Origin: Zoogloea sp041908905
GTDB taxonomy: Bacteria > Pseudomonadota > Gammaproteobacteria > Burkholderiales > Rhodocyclaceae
Reading direction: 5' to 3'
Assembly (NCBI RefSeq): GCF_041908905.1
Contig: NZ_JAYREK010000019.1
Coordinates: 8,990 to 72,989, forward strand
Length of the DNA: 64,000 bases
A program made the position numbers and the translations under genes. Below the pieces are notes generated by a model. That model worked only from the letters and a program-made list of their open reading frames with translations. It ran no database searches and was not told the DNA's origin. Shown piece after piece: positions 1-8,922 of the stretch. Each line of letters starts with the position of its first letter. Within the stretch, counting starts at the first letter, position 1.

Positions 1-70
1 GCTTGAGGACGGTGAAGGTGCCACCGCCGACGGTGCCGATGCCCAGGAGGCCAACATTGATGGGTTTCAT
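1..70 (-). CDS. hom: Homoserine dehydrogenase, N-terminal fragment
   Basis: Only the first 23 codons are in the window; the gene continues past the left edge. The minus-strand reading starts at an ATG and contains GLLGIGTVGGGT, the glycine-rich NAD(P)-binding loop found at the start of homoserine dehydrogenase (aspartate semialdehyde to homoserine, threonine/methionine branch). It follows the AlaA-type aminotransferase on the same strand, an order common in Betaproteobacteria, where thrC usually comes next. No good Shine-Dalgarno sequence precedes the start. The identification rests on a short peptide plus context. Confidence 0.8.
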   Translation of the reverse strand, partial: MKPINVGLLGIGTVGGGTFTVLK

Positions 71-160
71 TGTGCGGTCAGGAGTAAGGAGTAAGGGGGT
101 GGAAACAAGAGCGGTCGGGCGGCGCGGACGGGAGCGGACTCGTCGTGCGCGCCTACCGTT

Positions 161-1471
161 TCAGCGCCCGTGACGCTTGCGGTAGCCGGCCAGGAAGCGG
201 GCGATGCGCGCGATGGCGTCGCGCAGGTCATCCTCGTGGGGCAGGAAGACCAGCCGGAAGTGGTCGGGGTTGGGCCAGTTGAAGCCGGTGCCCTGGACCA
301 GCAGCACGCGCTCGGCCTCGAGGAGCTCGGCGATGAACTGCTGGTCGTCGGTGATGGGATACATCTCCGGGTCGAGGCGCGGGAACATGTAGAGCGTGGC
401 CTTGGGCTTGACGCAGGTGACGCCGGGGATCGCGGTGATCAGCTCGTGGGCCAGGTCGCGCTGGCGGCACATGCGGCCGCCGGGGGCGACGAGGTCGTCG
501 ATGCTCTGGTAGCCGCCGAGGGCGGTCTGGATCGCGAACTGGCCGGGCACGTTGGCGCACAGGCGCATCGAGGCCAGCATGTTGAGACCCTCGATGTAGT
601 CGGCCGCCGGCCGCTTGTCGCCCGACACCACCAGCCAGCCGGCGCGGTAGCCGCAGGAGCGGTAGTTCTTGGAGAGGCCGTTGAAGGTGAGGGTCAGCAC
701 GTCCTCGGACAGCGAGGCGATCGAGGTGTGCGTGACGCCGTCGTAGAGCACCTTGTCGTAGACCTCGTCGGCGTAGATGATCAGGCCGTGCTCACGGGCG
801 ATGGCGACGATGGCCTTGAGGGTCTCGTCGGGGTACACCGCGCCGGTGGGGTTGTTGGGGTTGATGATGACGATCGCGCGGGTGTGCGGGGTGATCCTGG
901 CGCGGATGTCGTCGAGGTCGGGCTGCCAGTCATTGGCCTCGTCGCAGATGTAGTGGCGCGGCGTGCCGCCCGAGAGGCTCACAGCGGCGGTCCACAGCGG
1001 GTAGTCGGGGGCCGGCACCAGCACCTCGTCGCCGGTGTTGAGCAGCGCGTTCATCGACATCACGATCAGCTCGGAGACACCGTTGCCCACGTAGATGTCT
1101 TCCAGCGTCACACCCTTGATCTGCTTCTGCTGGGTGTAGTGCATGATCGCCTTGCGGGCCGAGAAGATACCCTTGGAATCCGAATAGCCGGCGGCGTTGG
1201 GCAGGTTGCGGATCATGTCGAGCTGGATTTCTTCCGGCGCGTCGAAGCCGAACGGGGCGAGGTTGCCGATGTTCAGCTTGATGATCTTGTGGCCCTCGTC
1301 CTCCATCTGCTTCGCCTTCTGCAGCACGGGGCCACGGATGTCGTAACAGACGTTGGCGAGCTTGTCGGACTTGCGGATGGGTTGCACGGTGGTTTCCGTT
1401 TCCTGGCGGTTGGGTGCCGGCGTGGGCGACACGGGCTTCGAGGGGGCACGCGGTCTGGCGTGGCGAGTCAT
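161..1471 (-). CDS. alaA: Glutamate-pyruvate aminotransferase (AlaA-like)
   Basis: Class I/II PLP aminotransferase making alanine from pyruvate and glutamate in the cytoplasm. The protein aligns along its length with enterobacterial AlaA, for example KLNIGN near the N-terminus, GNGVSELIV, IINPNNPTGAVY (substrate Asn), YADEVYDK (PLP-ring Asp/Tyr) and FNGLSKNYR with the PLP-forming lysine. It is 436 aa against about 405 usually. The extra 25-30 residues are Pro/Arg-rich and low in complexity, so a GTG start at 1387, preceded by a GGAAAC-like site, is a reasonable alternative that begins right at the conserved IRKSDKL block. It lies 90 bp upstream of hom. Confidence 0.9.
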   Translation of the reverse strand: MTRHARPRAPSKPVSPTPAPNRQETETTVQPIRKSDKLANVCYDIRGPVLQKAKQMEDEGHKIIKLNIGNLAPFGFDAPEEIQLDMIRNLPNAAGYSDSKGIFSARKAIMHYTQQKQIKGVTLEDIYVGNGVSELIVMSMNALLNTGDEVLVPAPDYPLWTAAVSLSGGTPRHYICDEANDWQPDLDDIRARITPHTRAIVIINPNNPTGAVYPDETLKAIVAIAREHGLIIYADEVYDKVLYDGVTHTSIASLSEDVLTLTFNGLSKNYRSCGYRAGWLVVSGDKRPAADYIEGLNMLASMRLCANVPGQFAIQTALGGYQSIDDLVAPGGRMCRQRDLAHELITAIPGVTCVKPKATLYMFPRLDPEMYPITDDQQFIAELLEAERVLLVQGTGFNWPNPDHFRLVFLPHEDDLRDAIARIARFLAGYRKRHGR

Positions 1472-1600
1472 GGCTTCCGGCGCGCGCGGGCGGACCCACG
1501 ACGGCGCAAAGCTATAATGTTACCCAAGCCACCCGAGCCGGGCAAATCAGCCGCCGGCCCGGGCGAGCCTCCCAACCGCCAGCCCCCGAGAGCCGCCACG

Positions 1601-1978
1601 ATGAAACTCCACCTCGACAAGAGCGCCCAATACAACACCATCACCCGCTACGACGCCCATCACGTGCAGGTCGGCGAGACCCGCTACGAAAGCCCCCTCG
1701 TCGTGATGCCCGAGCGCATCGACGCCGACTGGCACACCGGCGGTTTCGACAGCCTCGACGAAGCCGCCTTCGCCCGCCTGGCGGGCCTGGGCTGCGAGAT
1801 CCTGATCCTCGGCACCGGGATGCGCCAGCGCTTCCCCCAGCCGCGGCTGATGCGCGCCCTGGTCGAGGCCGGCATCGGTCTCGAGGTGATGGACCTCGGC
1901 TCCGCCTGCCGCACCTACAACATCCTGGTGGCCGAGCACCGCAACGTGGCCGCCGCGCTGGTCTTCGACCCGGCCTGA
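1601..1978 (+). CDS. Mth938-like (DUF498) domain protein
   Basis: A 125-aa single-domain protein of the Mth938/NDUFAF3-like family. The whole length looks like the family: a short N-terminal strand region, then GCEILILGTGMRQRFP and GIGLEVMDLGSACRTYNIL, the characteristic core. Bacterial members have no firmly assigned reaction; the mitochondrial relative NDUFAF3 helps assemble complex I, which is only a hint here. The start is the ATG at 1601; a much longer reading frame that runs in from upstream is antisense to alaA and is not believable. It is the first gene of a same-strand group with the Bcp and PhoH genes but has its own spacing. Confidence 0.75.
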   Translation: MKLHLDKSAQYNTITRYDAHHVQVGETRYESPLVVMPERIDADWHTGGFDSLDEAAFARLAGLGCEILILGTGMRQRFPQPRLMRALVEAGIGLEVMDLGSACRTYNILVAEHRNVAAALVFDPA

Positions 1979-2065
1979 ACGCCGGCCGCCGGGCGCGGGC
2001 CCGATTGCCAGCCCGGCGGCGTGCGGTTAGGCTCCCGGGGTACAACCCCAACCCACGGAGAGACC

Positions 2066-2521
2066 ATGCTCGACCAGGCCGCACCCGACTTCACCCTTCC
2101 CGCCACCGGCAACCCCGCCTTCAGCCTGTCGTCCCTGCGCGGCAAGAAGGTGGTGCTGTATTTCTACCCGAAGGACAGCACCCCCGGCTGCACCACCGAG
2201 AGCCAGAACTTCCGCGACCTCCACGACGCCTTCATCGCCGCCGGCGCGGTGGTGCTGGGCATCTCCCGCGACAGCATCAAGTCCCACGAAAACTTCTGTG
2301 CCAAGCAGGCCCTGCCGTTCAGCCTGGTGTCAGACCCGGACGAGACCGCCTGCAACCTCTACGGCGTGATGAAGCTCAAAAACATGTACGGCAAGCAGGT
2401 GCGGGGCATCGAGCGCAGCACCTTCGTCATCGACGCCGACGGTGTGCTGCGGCGCGAGTGGCGCGGCGTGAAGGTGCCCGGCCACGCCCAGGAAGTGCTG
2501 GACTACGTGCAGAGCCTCTGA
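2066..2521 (+). CDS. bcp: Thiol peroxidase, Bcp/PrxQ family
   Basis: A 151-aa atypical peroxiredoxin that reduces hydrogen and organic peroxides. The start at 2066 is set by a CGGAGAG ribosome site just upstream and by family length. The peroxidatic cysteine is Cys42 in the motif STPGCTTES. The resolving cysteine that Bcp/PrxQ proteins often carry five residues later is absent (Gln47), so recycling must use another cysteine (one lies in ENFCAKQ, another in TACNLYG) or an external thiol. The C-terminal part (FVIDADGVLRREWRGVKVPGH) is typical. It sits between the Mth938-like gene and phoH on the same strand. Confidence 0.9.
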   Translation: MLDQAAPDFTLPATGNPAFSLSSLRGKKVVLYFYPKDSTPGCTTESQNFRDLHDAFIAAGAVVLGISRDSIKSHENFCAKQALPFSLVSDPDETACNLYGVMKLKNMYGKQVRGIERSTFVIDADGVLRREWRGVKVPGHAQEVLDYVQSL

Positions 2522-2565
2522 AACCGTACGGCAAGCCCCCTTCCCCCGACAGCAGCGAGACCATC

Positions 2566-3984
2566 ATGGCCACCCGACGCACCGCGAAGTCCAAGCTCCC
2601 CGCCACCAAGCTGTTCGTCCTCGACACCAACGTGCTGATGCACGACCCCACCAGCCTGTTCCGCTTCGAGGAGCACGACATCTTCGTGCCGATGATGACC
2701 CTCGAAGAGCTCGACTCCAACAAGAAGGGCATGTCGGAAGTCGCCCGCAACGCCCGCCAGGCGAGCCGCACCCTCGATGAGATCGTCAACGCCTGCCCCG
2801 AGGGCATCGAGGCCGGCATCAGCCTCGTCGGTCCATCGTCGGAGCTGGCCAGCGGGCGGCTGTTCCTGCAGACCGAGCTGATCGACATCAAGCTCCCCGC
2901 CGCGCTGCCCACCGTGAAGGGCGACAACCAGATCCTCGCGGTGGTGATGCATCTCTTCGAGAAGTTCGAGCGCAAGCGCCAGGTGATCCTCGTCACCAAG
3001 GACATCAACATGCGCATCAAGGCCCGCGCGCTGGGCCTCGCCGCGCAGGACTACTACAACGACAAGGTGCTCGAGGACACCGACCTGCTGTACACCGGCA
3101 CCCAGGAGATCGACAGCGCCTTCTGGGAGGCCAACGGCAAGGACATGGAGTCCTGGAAGCAGGAAGGCCGCACCTACTACAAGCTCAAGGGCCCCGGCAC
3201 CGCCGACCTGCTGATCAACGAGTTCGTCTTCCAGAACGGCGAGCAGCCGCTGCTGGCGTGGGTCAAGGAGAAGGCCGGGCGCAGCGTCACCCTCGAGACC
3301 CTCATCGACTACTCCCACACCAAGAACAACGTGTGGGGCATCACCGCCCGCAACCGGGAGCAGAACTTCGCCCTCAACCTGCTGATGAACCCGGAGATCG
3401 ACTTCGTCACCCTGCTCGGCCAGGCCGGCACCGGCAAGACCCTGCTCACGCTGGCCGCCAGCCTGACCCAGGTGCTCGAGACCAAGCGCTACTCCGAGAT
3501 CATCATGACCCGCGTCACCGTGCCGGTGGGCGAGGACATCGGCTTCCTGCCGGGCACCGAGGAAGAAAAGATGGCCCCCTGGATGGGCGCCCTCGAGGAC
3601 AACCTCGACGTGCTCAACGGCAGCACCGGCGAAGGCGGCGAATGGGGCCGCGCCGCCACCCGCGACCTGATCCGCAGCCGCATCAAGGTGAAGTCGCTCA
3701 ACTTCATGCGCGGGCGCACCTTCATCAACAAGTTCCTGATCATCGACGAGGCCCAGAACCTCACGCCCAAGCAGATGAAGACCCTGATCACCCGCGCCGG
3801 CCCCGGCACCAAGGTGGTGTGCCTGGGCAACATCGCGCAGATCGACACGCCCTACCTCACCGAGGGCTCGTCGGGCCTCACCTATGTTGTCGACCGCTTC
3901 AAGGGCTGGCCCCACTCGGGCCACATCACCCTGCAGCGGGGCGAGCGCTCGCGCCTCGCCGACCACGCGGCCGAGGTGCTGTAA
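2566..3984 (+). CDS. PIN domain-PhoH ATPase fusion
   Basis: A 472-aa protein of the YlaK/PhoH2 type. Residues about 15-140 form a PIN nuclease domain (FVLDTNVLMHD carries the first acidic residue; VTKDINMRIKA a later one). Residues about 240-460 form the PhoH ATPase with Walker A GQAGTGKT and Walker B FLIIDEAQNL. Such fusions act as RNA-dependent ATPases with linked ribonuclease activity in characterised relatives. The ATG at 2566 begins a basic leader and lies 44 bp after bcp. There is no antitoxin-like small gene upstream, so a toxin-antitoxin reading is not supported by context. Confidence 0.88.
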   Translation: MATRRTAKSKLPATKLFVLDTNVLMHDPTSLFRFEEHDIFVPMMTLEELDSNKKGMSEVARNARQASRTLDEIVNACPEGIEAGISLVGPSSELASGRLFLQTELIDIKLPAALPTVKGDNQILAVVMHLFEKFERKRQVILVTKDINMRIKARALGLAAQDYYNDKVLEDTDLLYTGTQEIDSAFWEANGKDMESWKQEGRTYYKLKGPGTADLLINEFVFQNGEQPLLAWVKEKAGRSVTLETLIDYSHTKNNVWGITARNREQNFALNLLMNPEIDFVTLLGQAGTGKTLLTLAASLTQVLETKRYSEIIMTRVTVPVGEDIGFLPGTEEEKMAPWMGALEDNLDVLNGSTGEGGEWGRAATRDLIRSRIKVKSLNFMRGRTFINKFLIIDEAQNLTPKQMKTLITRAGPGTKVVCLGNIAQIDTPYLTEGSSGLTYVVDRFKGWPHSGHITLQRGERSRLADHAAEVL

Positions 3985-4068
3985 GGCCGCCGCCCCAGCC
4001 CGGCCATCACCCCGGGCCGGCGCCGGGACAAGCCGGGCCATCGCCAACCCGGCGCGGCCCCGGCGCGA

Positions 4069-5130
4069 TTACCCCACCGGTGCGGCCAGCGCCCGCGCGG
4101 CCACGGCCAGGCTGGCCGCATCCAGCGTCGCGAGGGGCAGCGCGCGGGCGTCCCCCAGGCGGCGATACAAGCCCTCCCCGCCGCGCCGGTAGGCCGGGTC
4201 GTAGTGCTGGCTCACCAGTTCCTCTGCCAGCTGGCGCCACGCGCCGGCGGCCACCATCGCCTGCCAGCCCTGCACCCGCTCATGGCCGTGCTGGCCCACC
4301 AGGCGCTCCAGCTTGGCGTTGAAGGCGGCCGGATCGGCGATGAGGTCGGTGTAGCGCTCGAGCAGGTGCTCCACCCGCGCCGCCAGCGGCGCCTGGACAA
4401 GGGTGCAGTCGCCGTCGCGCAGGCGCTCGAAGAGCCCCCCCGGCACATGCAGCCGCCCGACGCGCCGGCTCTCGGACTCGGCCCACACCGGACGCGCCGG
4501 GTCGAAGCCGCGCAGGGCCGCCCACAGCCGCGTCTCGAAGGCCTTCTGGCCCGGCTGGACGCCGTCGGGCGCGCCGCCCAGCACCGAGCCGCGGTGGCAG
4601 GCCAGGCCCTCGAGGTCGAGCACCTGGGCGCCCTCCGCCGCGAGGGCATCGAGCAGGGCCGTCTTGGCGCTGCCGGTGGGCCCGCACAGGATGTTGAAAC
4701 GCAGCGCCTCGGGCAGCGCTTCGAGCTCGTCGAGCACCCGCTGGCGGAACGCCTTGTAGCCGCCGTCGAGCCGCCGTGCCTGCCAGCCGATCTGGCCGAG
4801 CACCACCGTCATCGAGCCGCTGCGCTGGCCGCCGCGCCAGCAGTAAATCAGAGGTTTCCAGCCCTTCGGCTTGCTGAGAAAATGCGTCTCGATGTGCCGC
4901 GCGATGTTGCGCGACACCAGCGCCGCCCCCACTTTGCGCGCCTCGAAGGGCGACACCTGCTTGTAGAGGGTTCCGACCCGGATGCGCTCCTCGTTATCGA
5001 GCACCGGGCAGTTGATCGCCCCGGGGATATGGTCTTCGGCAAACTCTGCCGGCGAGCGGACATCGATGATGGTGTCGAATTCGTCGAGCCGGTCGAGACC
5101 GACAGAAAAAGGGGCGGGATGGGCAGACAC
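4069..5130 (-). CDS. mnmH: tRNA 2-selenouridine synthase
   Basis: Replaces sulfur by selenium at the wobble 2-thiouridine of tRNAs for Lys, Glu and Gln, using selenophosphate. An N-terminal rhodanese domain carries the catalytic cysteine in IYCWRGGQRSGS; a P-loop domain follows with GPTGSAKT. The frame is open to an ATG at 5190, but that would overlap the divergent selD start. The GTG at 5130 (VSAHPAPF) gives 353 aa, close to the roughly 364 aa of E. coli SelU, and is my choice. The neighbour selD supplies the selenium donor, which strongly supports the call. Confidence 0.88.
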   Translation of the reverse strand: MSAHPAPFSVGLDRLDEFDTIIDVRSPAEFAEDHIPGAINCPVLDNEERIRVGTLYKQVSPFEARKVGAALVSRNIARHIETHFLSKPKGWKPLIYCWRGGQRSGSMTVVLGQIGWQARRLDGGYKAFRQRVLDELEALPEALRFNILCGPTGSAKTALLDALAAEGAQVLDLEGLACHRGSVLGGAPDGVQPGQKAFETRLWAALRGFDPARPVWAESESRRVGRLHVPGGLFERLRDGDCTLVQAPLAARVEHLLERYTDLIADPAAFNAKLERLVGQHGHERVQGWQAMVAAGAWRQLAEELVSQHYDPAYRRGGEGLYRRLGDARALPLATLDAASLAVAARALAAPVG

Positions 5131-5164
5131 GTTTGAACCGATTGATTGAACAGGAAAAACCGAG

Positions 5165-6250
5165 ATGACCGAAGCACCTCTGCGACTCACCGAATTGTCT
5201 CACGGGGGCGGATGCGGCTGCAAAATCGCCCCCGCCGCGCTGTCCGAAATGCTCGCCCACATGCCGGCGGCCCAGCCCTTCGCCAACCTGCTGGTGGGCA
5301 CCGAGACCTCCGACGACGCCGCCGTCTGGAAGCTCAACGACCAGCAGGCCCTGATCGCCACCACCGACTTCTTCATGCCCATCGTCGACGACCCCTTCGA
5401 CTTCGGGCGCATCGCCGCCACCAACGCCCTCTCCGACGTCTACGCGATGGGCGGCACCCCGATCATGGCGCTGGCCATCGTCGGCATGCCGGTGGGCAAG
5501 CTGCCGGTGTCGGCCATCGGCCGCATCCTCGAAGGCGGCGCCAGCGTGTGTGCGGAGGCCGGCATCCCGGTGGCCGGTGGCCACAGCATCGACTCCCCGG
5601 AGCCGATCTACGGCCTGGTGGCCCTCGGCCTCGCCCACCCGGACGTGATCAAGCGCAACCGCGACGCCCGGCGCGGCGACGTGCTGATCCTCGGCAAGCC
5701 GCTGGGCGTAGGCATCCTCGGCTCGGCCATGAAGAAGGGCGTGCTGGGCGACGAAGGCTACGCCCAGATGATCGCCGCCACGACCCGCCTCAACAAGGTC
5801 GGGCCGGCGCTGGCGGCGCTGCCCGGCGTGCATGCCCTCACCGACGTCACCGGCTTCGGCCTGCTCGGCCACCTGCTCGAGGTGTGCCGCGGCGCCGGCC
5901 TGGCCGCCAACGTGTCGGCGTCGCTGCTGCCGGTGATGCCGGCCGCGGTCGGCTTCGCCAAACAGGGCATCGGCCCTGGCGCGATCGGCCGCAACCTGGC
6001 CAGCTACGGGCCGTCGGTGAGCTTCGAGGAAGGCGTGGAGGAATGGCAGCGCAGCGTGATGGCCGACGCCCAGACCAGCGGCGGCCTGCTGGTAGCCTGC
6101 GACAAGGCGTCGGTGCCCCACGTGCTGGAGGTCTTCCGCCAGGGCGGTTTTTTGGAGGCGGGGGTGATCGGCCACATGGAAGACGGCCTGCCGATGGTGC
6201 GGGTCCGGGCCTGCGGCGGGCGCCGCTTACCCGGGGGGTTACCCGTGTAA
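5165..6250 (+). CDS. selD: Selenide, water dikinase (selenophosphate synthase)
   Basis: Makes selenophosphate from selenide and ATP. The 361-aa protein has the active-site motif HGGGCGCK with Cys17 and Lys20 at the expected positions (cysteine, not selenocysteine), followed by the AIR-synthase-type ATP fold (DDAAVW, TDFFMPIVDDPFDFGRIAA, GGTPIMALAI, AGGHSI). It is divergent from mnmH with only about 34 bp between the starts, so the two likely share a control region. No selA, selB or selC appears in the window, so the local selenium use is tRNA modification. The C-terminus is slightly longer than in E. coli SelD. Confidence 0.95.
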   Translation: MTEAPLRLTELSHGGGCGCKIAPAALSEMLAHMPAAQPFANLLVGTETSDDAAVWKLNDQQALIATTDFFMPIVDDPFDFGRIAATNALSDVYAMGGTPIMALAIVGMPVGKLPVSAIGRILEGGASVCAEAGIPVAGGHSIDSPEPIYGLVALGLAHPDVIKRNRDARRGDVLILGKPLGVGILGSAMKKGVLGDEGYAQMIAATTRLNKVGPALAALPGVHALTDVTGFGLLGHLLEVCRGAGLAANVSASLLPVMPAAVGFAKQGIGPGAIGRNLASYGPSVSFEEGVEEWQRSVMADAQTSGGLLVACDKASVPHVLEVFRQGGFLEAGVIGHMEDGLPMVRVRACGGRRLPGGLPV

Positions 6251-6327
6251 CGCGGCGGCTTGCCCGGCAGGGACCAGGCTTGAAACCCGCTCCGGCTCGA
6301 AGGGCGCTGTCGACACCGGGGCGGACG

Positions 6328-6350
6328 GGAGCGCGGCCTGGGCGCGCTCC
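6328..6350. terminator. GC-rich hairpin between convergent genes
   Basis: GGAGCGCG pairs perfectly with CGCGCTCC around a 7-nt loop in the 110-bp gap between the ends of selD and the CoA-transferase gene. There is no U-tract, so intrinsic termination is uncertain; the position between two converging transcripts is the main support. Confidence 0.3.
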
Positions 6351-6360
6351 GGTTCGGGGC

Positions 6361-7890
6361 TCAGGCCGGCACGGCCTGGGCCGGCGCCTCGTCCGGCTGA
6401 TGCTCCAGCATCGAGCCGGTGCGTTCGAAGCGCAGGTGCCACGCAAAGGCCTCCTGCAGCAGGTGCGGCGTGTGGCCGCCGCGACGGCTGGCGCGCTGGA
6501 AGTAATCCCACAGCATGTCGCGATACACCGGCTCGGAGCAGTTGTAGATGACCTGCCGCGCCCGCTCCCGCGGGGCCAGCCCGCGCAGGTCGGCGAGGCC
6601 GTGCTCGGTCACGAAGATGTCGGTGTCGTGCTCGGTGTGGTCCACGTGGGAGACCATCGGCACCACGCTCGAGATCGCCCCGCCCTTGGCCGCGGCCTTG
6701 GTGACGAACACCGACAGGTGGGCGTTGCGGGCGAAATCCCCCGAGCCGCCGATGCCGTTCATCATGTGGGTGCCGCCCACGTGGGTGGAGTTCACGTTGC
6801 CGTAGATGTCCACCTCCAGCGCGGTGTTGATGGTGATCAGGCCCAGCCGGCGGATCACCTCCGGGTGGTTGCTGATTTCCTGGGGGCGCAGCACCAGGCT
6901 CCGCTTGTAGCGCTCGATGTCGCCCAGCACGCGCTCGTAGGTGTCCTTCGACAGGGTGATCGACGAGGCCGACGCGAAGCTCAGGCGGCCGGCATCGATC
7001 AGCTCGATGGTGCTGTCCTGCAGCACTTCCGAGTACATCCGCAGGTCGTGGAAGGGCGAATCCAGCATGCCGTGGAGCACCGCGTTGGCGATGGTGCCGA
7101 TGCCCGCCTGCAGCGGCTGCAGCGCCGGCGACAGGCGCCCGGCCTTCACCTCGTGGGCCAGGAATTCATTGAGGTGGCCGGCGATGGCCCGCGTCTCGGC
7201 GTCCGGCGGCAGCACGTTGGACGGGCTGTCGGCCTTCTGGGTGACCACGATCGCGACGATCTTCTCCGGGTCGACGGGGATGAAGGGTAGGCCGATGCGC
7301 TGGTCCGGCGAGATCAGCGGGATCGGCAGGCGGTGCGGCCGGTAGGTGGGGATGTAGATGTCGTGCAGGCCCTCGAGGCCCTCGGGCATCGTCAGGTTGA
7401 TCTCGACGATGATCTTCTTGGCCAGCACCGCGAAGCTCGCCGAGTTGCCCACCGAGGTGGTCGGCACGATGCCGCCGTTCTCGGTGATCGCCGTGGCCTC
7501 GACCACCGCGATGTCCACCGGCGCGATCTGGCCGGCGCGCAGCTGCTCGACGGTCTCCGAGAGGTGCTGGTCGATGAACATCACCTCGCCGGCGTTGATC
7601 TTGCGGCGCAGGGTCGGGTCCGACTGGAACGGGATGCGGCGGCGGATCACGTTGGCCTCGGTCAGCACCTTGTCGATGTCGTTGCCCAGCGACGCACCGG
7701 TCATCAGGGTGATCGACAGCGGCTCCCGGGCGGCCCGCTCGGCCAGCGCGAAGGGCACCGCCTTGCAGTCGCCGGCCCGCGTGAAGCCGCTCATCCCGAC
7801 GGTCATCCCGTCGGCGAACAGCTCGGCGGCGGCCTCCGGCGACATGATGCGGTCCCGCAGGCGGGGCAGGCGAATACGATCCATGGGCAT
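6361..7890 (-). CDS. Acetyl-CoA hydrolase/transferase family CoA-transferase
   Basis: A 509-aa class I CoA-transferase of the Cat1/AarC/ScpC group, which moves CoA between acetate, propionate or succinate. Seen: the N-terminal GMTVGMSGFTRAGDCKAVP block, MYSEVLQDSTIELID with Glu288 at the position of the covalent-catalysis glutamate, and EVDIYGNVNSTHVGGTHMM plus GIGGSGDFARNA near the C-terminus. The first ATG fits a GGAG ribosome site 8 nt upstream. The exact acceptor (acetate or succinate) cannot be read from the sequence. A LysR-type regulator is transcribed divergently from a 129-bp shared region, the usual arrangement for control of a neighbouring metabolic gene. Confidence 0.85.
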   Translation of the reverse strand: MPMDRIRLPRLRDRIMSPEAAAELFADGMTVGMSGFTRAGDCKAVPFALAERAAREPLSITLMTGASLGNDIDKVLTEANVIRRRIPFQSDPTLRRKINAGEVMFIDQHLSETVEQLRAGQIAPVDIAVVEATAITENGGIVPTTSVGNSASFAVLAKKIIVEINLTMPEGLEGLHDIYIPTYRPHRLPIPLISPDQRIGLPFIPVDPEKIVAIVVTQKADSPSNVLPPDAETRAIAGHLNEFLAHEVKAGRLSPALQPLQAGIGTIANAVLHGMLDSPFHDLRMYSEVLQDSTIELIDAGRLSFASASSITLSKDTYERVLGDIERYKRSLVLRPQEISNHPEVIRRLGLITINTALEVDIYGNVNSTHVGGTHMMNGIGGSGDFARNAHLSVFVTKAAAKGGAISSVVPMVSHVDHTEHDTDIFVTEHGLADLRGLAPRERARQVIYNCSEPVYRDMLWDYFQRASRRGGHTPHLLQEAFAWHLRFERTGSMLEHQPDEAPAQAVPA

Positions 7891-8019
7891 GCTTTTTCTC
7901 CGTTCCTCTGTTGTGCGTGGCGCGCCTCCGCGGGCGCATCGGCGCGAGTATAGGCGCGACGAAAGATGCGCTTCATGACTTAAACTACTACCATCAAGTC
8001 GTTTTTTTCATGCAAACCC

Positions 8020-8922
8020 ATGGACCTGCGCGCCCTCCGTTATTTCATCGAGACCGTCCGCCACAACAGCTTCACCCAGGCGGCCGACGCGCTCCACGTC
8101 ACCCAGTCGACGGTGAGCAAGATGGTCCGCCAGCTCGAGGACGAGATCGGCCAGCCGCTGCTGATCCGCGACGGGCGCCAGCTGCGCCTCACCGACGTGG
8201 GCCGGGTGGTTTTCGAGCGCGGCCAGGAGACCCTCGACGGGGTGCGCCGGCTGAGCCGCGAGGTGGCCGACCTCACCGAACTCGCCCGCGGCGAGCTGAC
8301 GGTGGGCATGCCGCCGATGGTGAATCAGCTCTTCCCGCCGGTGGTGAAGCACTTCCGGGAGCGCCACCCGGGCATCCGCCTGACCCTCCAGGAAGCCGGC
8401 GGGCAGCTGATCGAACAGCGGGTGGCGAACGGCGAGCTCGAAGTGGGCGCCACCCTGCTCCCGGTCGCCCCGGGCCTCGGCCTCGCCACCCGCAGCTTCG
8501 GCCGCTACCCGCTGCTGGTGATCGGCCCGCGCCACGCCGCCTGGGCGCAGGGCCCGGGCCCGGTGAGCCTGGCGGCCCTGCGCGACGAGGCGCTGATCCT
8601 GCTGGAGGACGACTTCTCGCTGACCCGGCGGATCCGCGAGGCCTTCGGCGACGCCCACTTCGCGCCGCGCATCGCCGCCCGCAGCGGCCAGTGGGATTTT
8701 CTGGTGGCGATGGCCGCCGCCGGCCTGGGCAGCACGCTGATGCCGGCGCCGCTGCTGGCGCGGCTCAACCTGGGGCCGGAGCTGGCCGTGCGCCCCCTCG
8801 CCGACCCGGCCTTCGCGTGGGACGTGGCGCTGGTGTGGTCCGCCGAGCGCTACATGTCCCACGCCGCCCGGGCCTGGCTGAAGGTGTGCGAGGCGGTGCT
8901 CGTCGCCCAGCCTCGCCCCTGA
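8020..8922 (+). CDS. LysR family transcriptional regulator
   Basis: A 300-aa LysR-type regulator. Residues 1-60 are the winged helix-turn-helix (LRALRYFIETVRHNSFTQAA, then ALHVTQSTVSKMVRQLEDEI), followed by the linker helix and a periplasmic-binding-like effector domain (about 90-295). It resembles the CynR/CbbR-like subgroup in length and layout; the effector is unknown. The divergent neighbour is the CoA-transferase gene, the likely target, possibly with an acyl-CoA or organic acid as effector (inference). The shared 129-bp intergenic region contains AT-rich stretches around 7975-8010 where an operator would be expected. No Shine-Dalgarno sequence is obvious before the ATG. Confidence 0.85.
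   Translation: MDLRALRYFIETVRHNSFTQAADALHVTQSTVSKMVRQLEDEIGQPLLIRDGRQLRLTDVGRVVFERGQETLDGVRRLSREVADLTELARGELTVGMPPMVNQLFPPVVKHFRERHPGIRLTLQEAGGQLIEQRVANGELEVGATLLPVAPGLGLATRSFGRYPLLVIGPRHAAWAQGPGPVSLAALRDEALILLEDDFSLTRRIREAFGDAHFAPRIAARSGQWDFLVAMAAAGLGSTLMPAPLLARLNLGPELAVRPLADPAFAWDVALVWSAERYMSHAARAWLKVCEAVLVAQPRP

Noticed and set aside
170..1600. Very long open plus-strand frame (602 aa when joined to the Mth938-like gene)
   Set aside because: It is antisense to alaA and shows the Val/Gly/Asp/Ala-rich composition of a shadow frame; only its end (from 1601) is a real gene.
2503..4047. 514-aa minus-strand frame opposite phoH
   Set aside because: Antisense shadow of a clearly conserved PIN-PhoH gene, with low-complexity Val/Gly/Leu/Glu composition.
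5131..5190. Earlier mnmH start at 5190
   Set aside because: It would overlap the divergent selD coding start and adds residues absent from the family.
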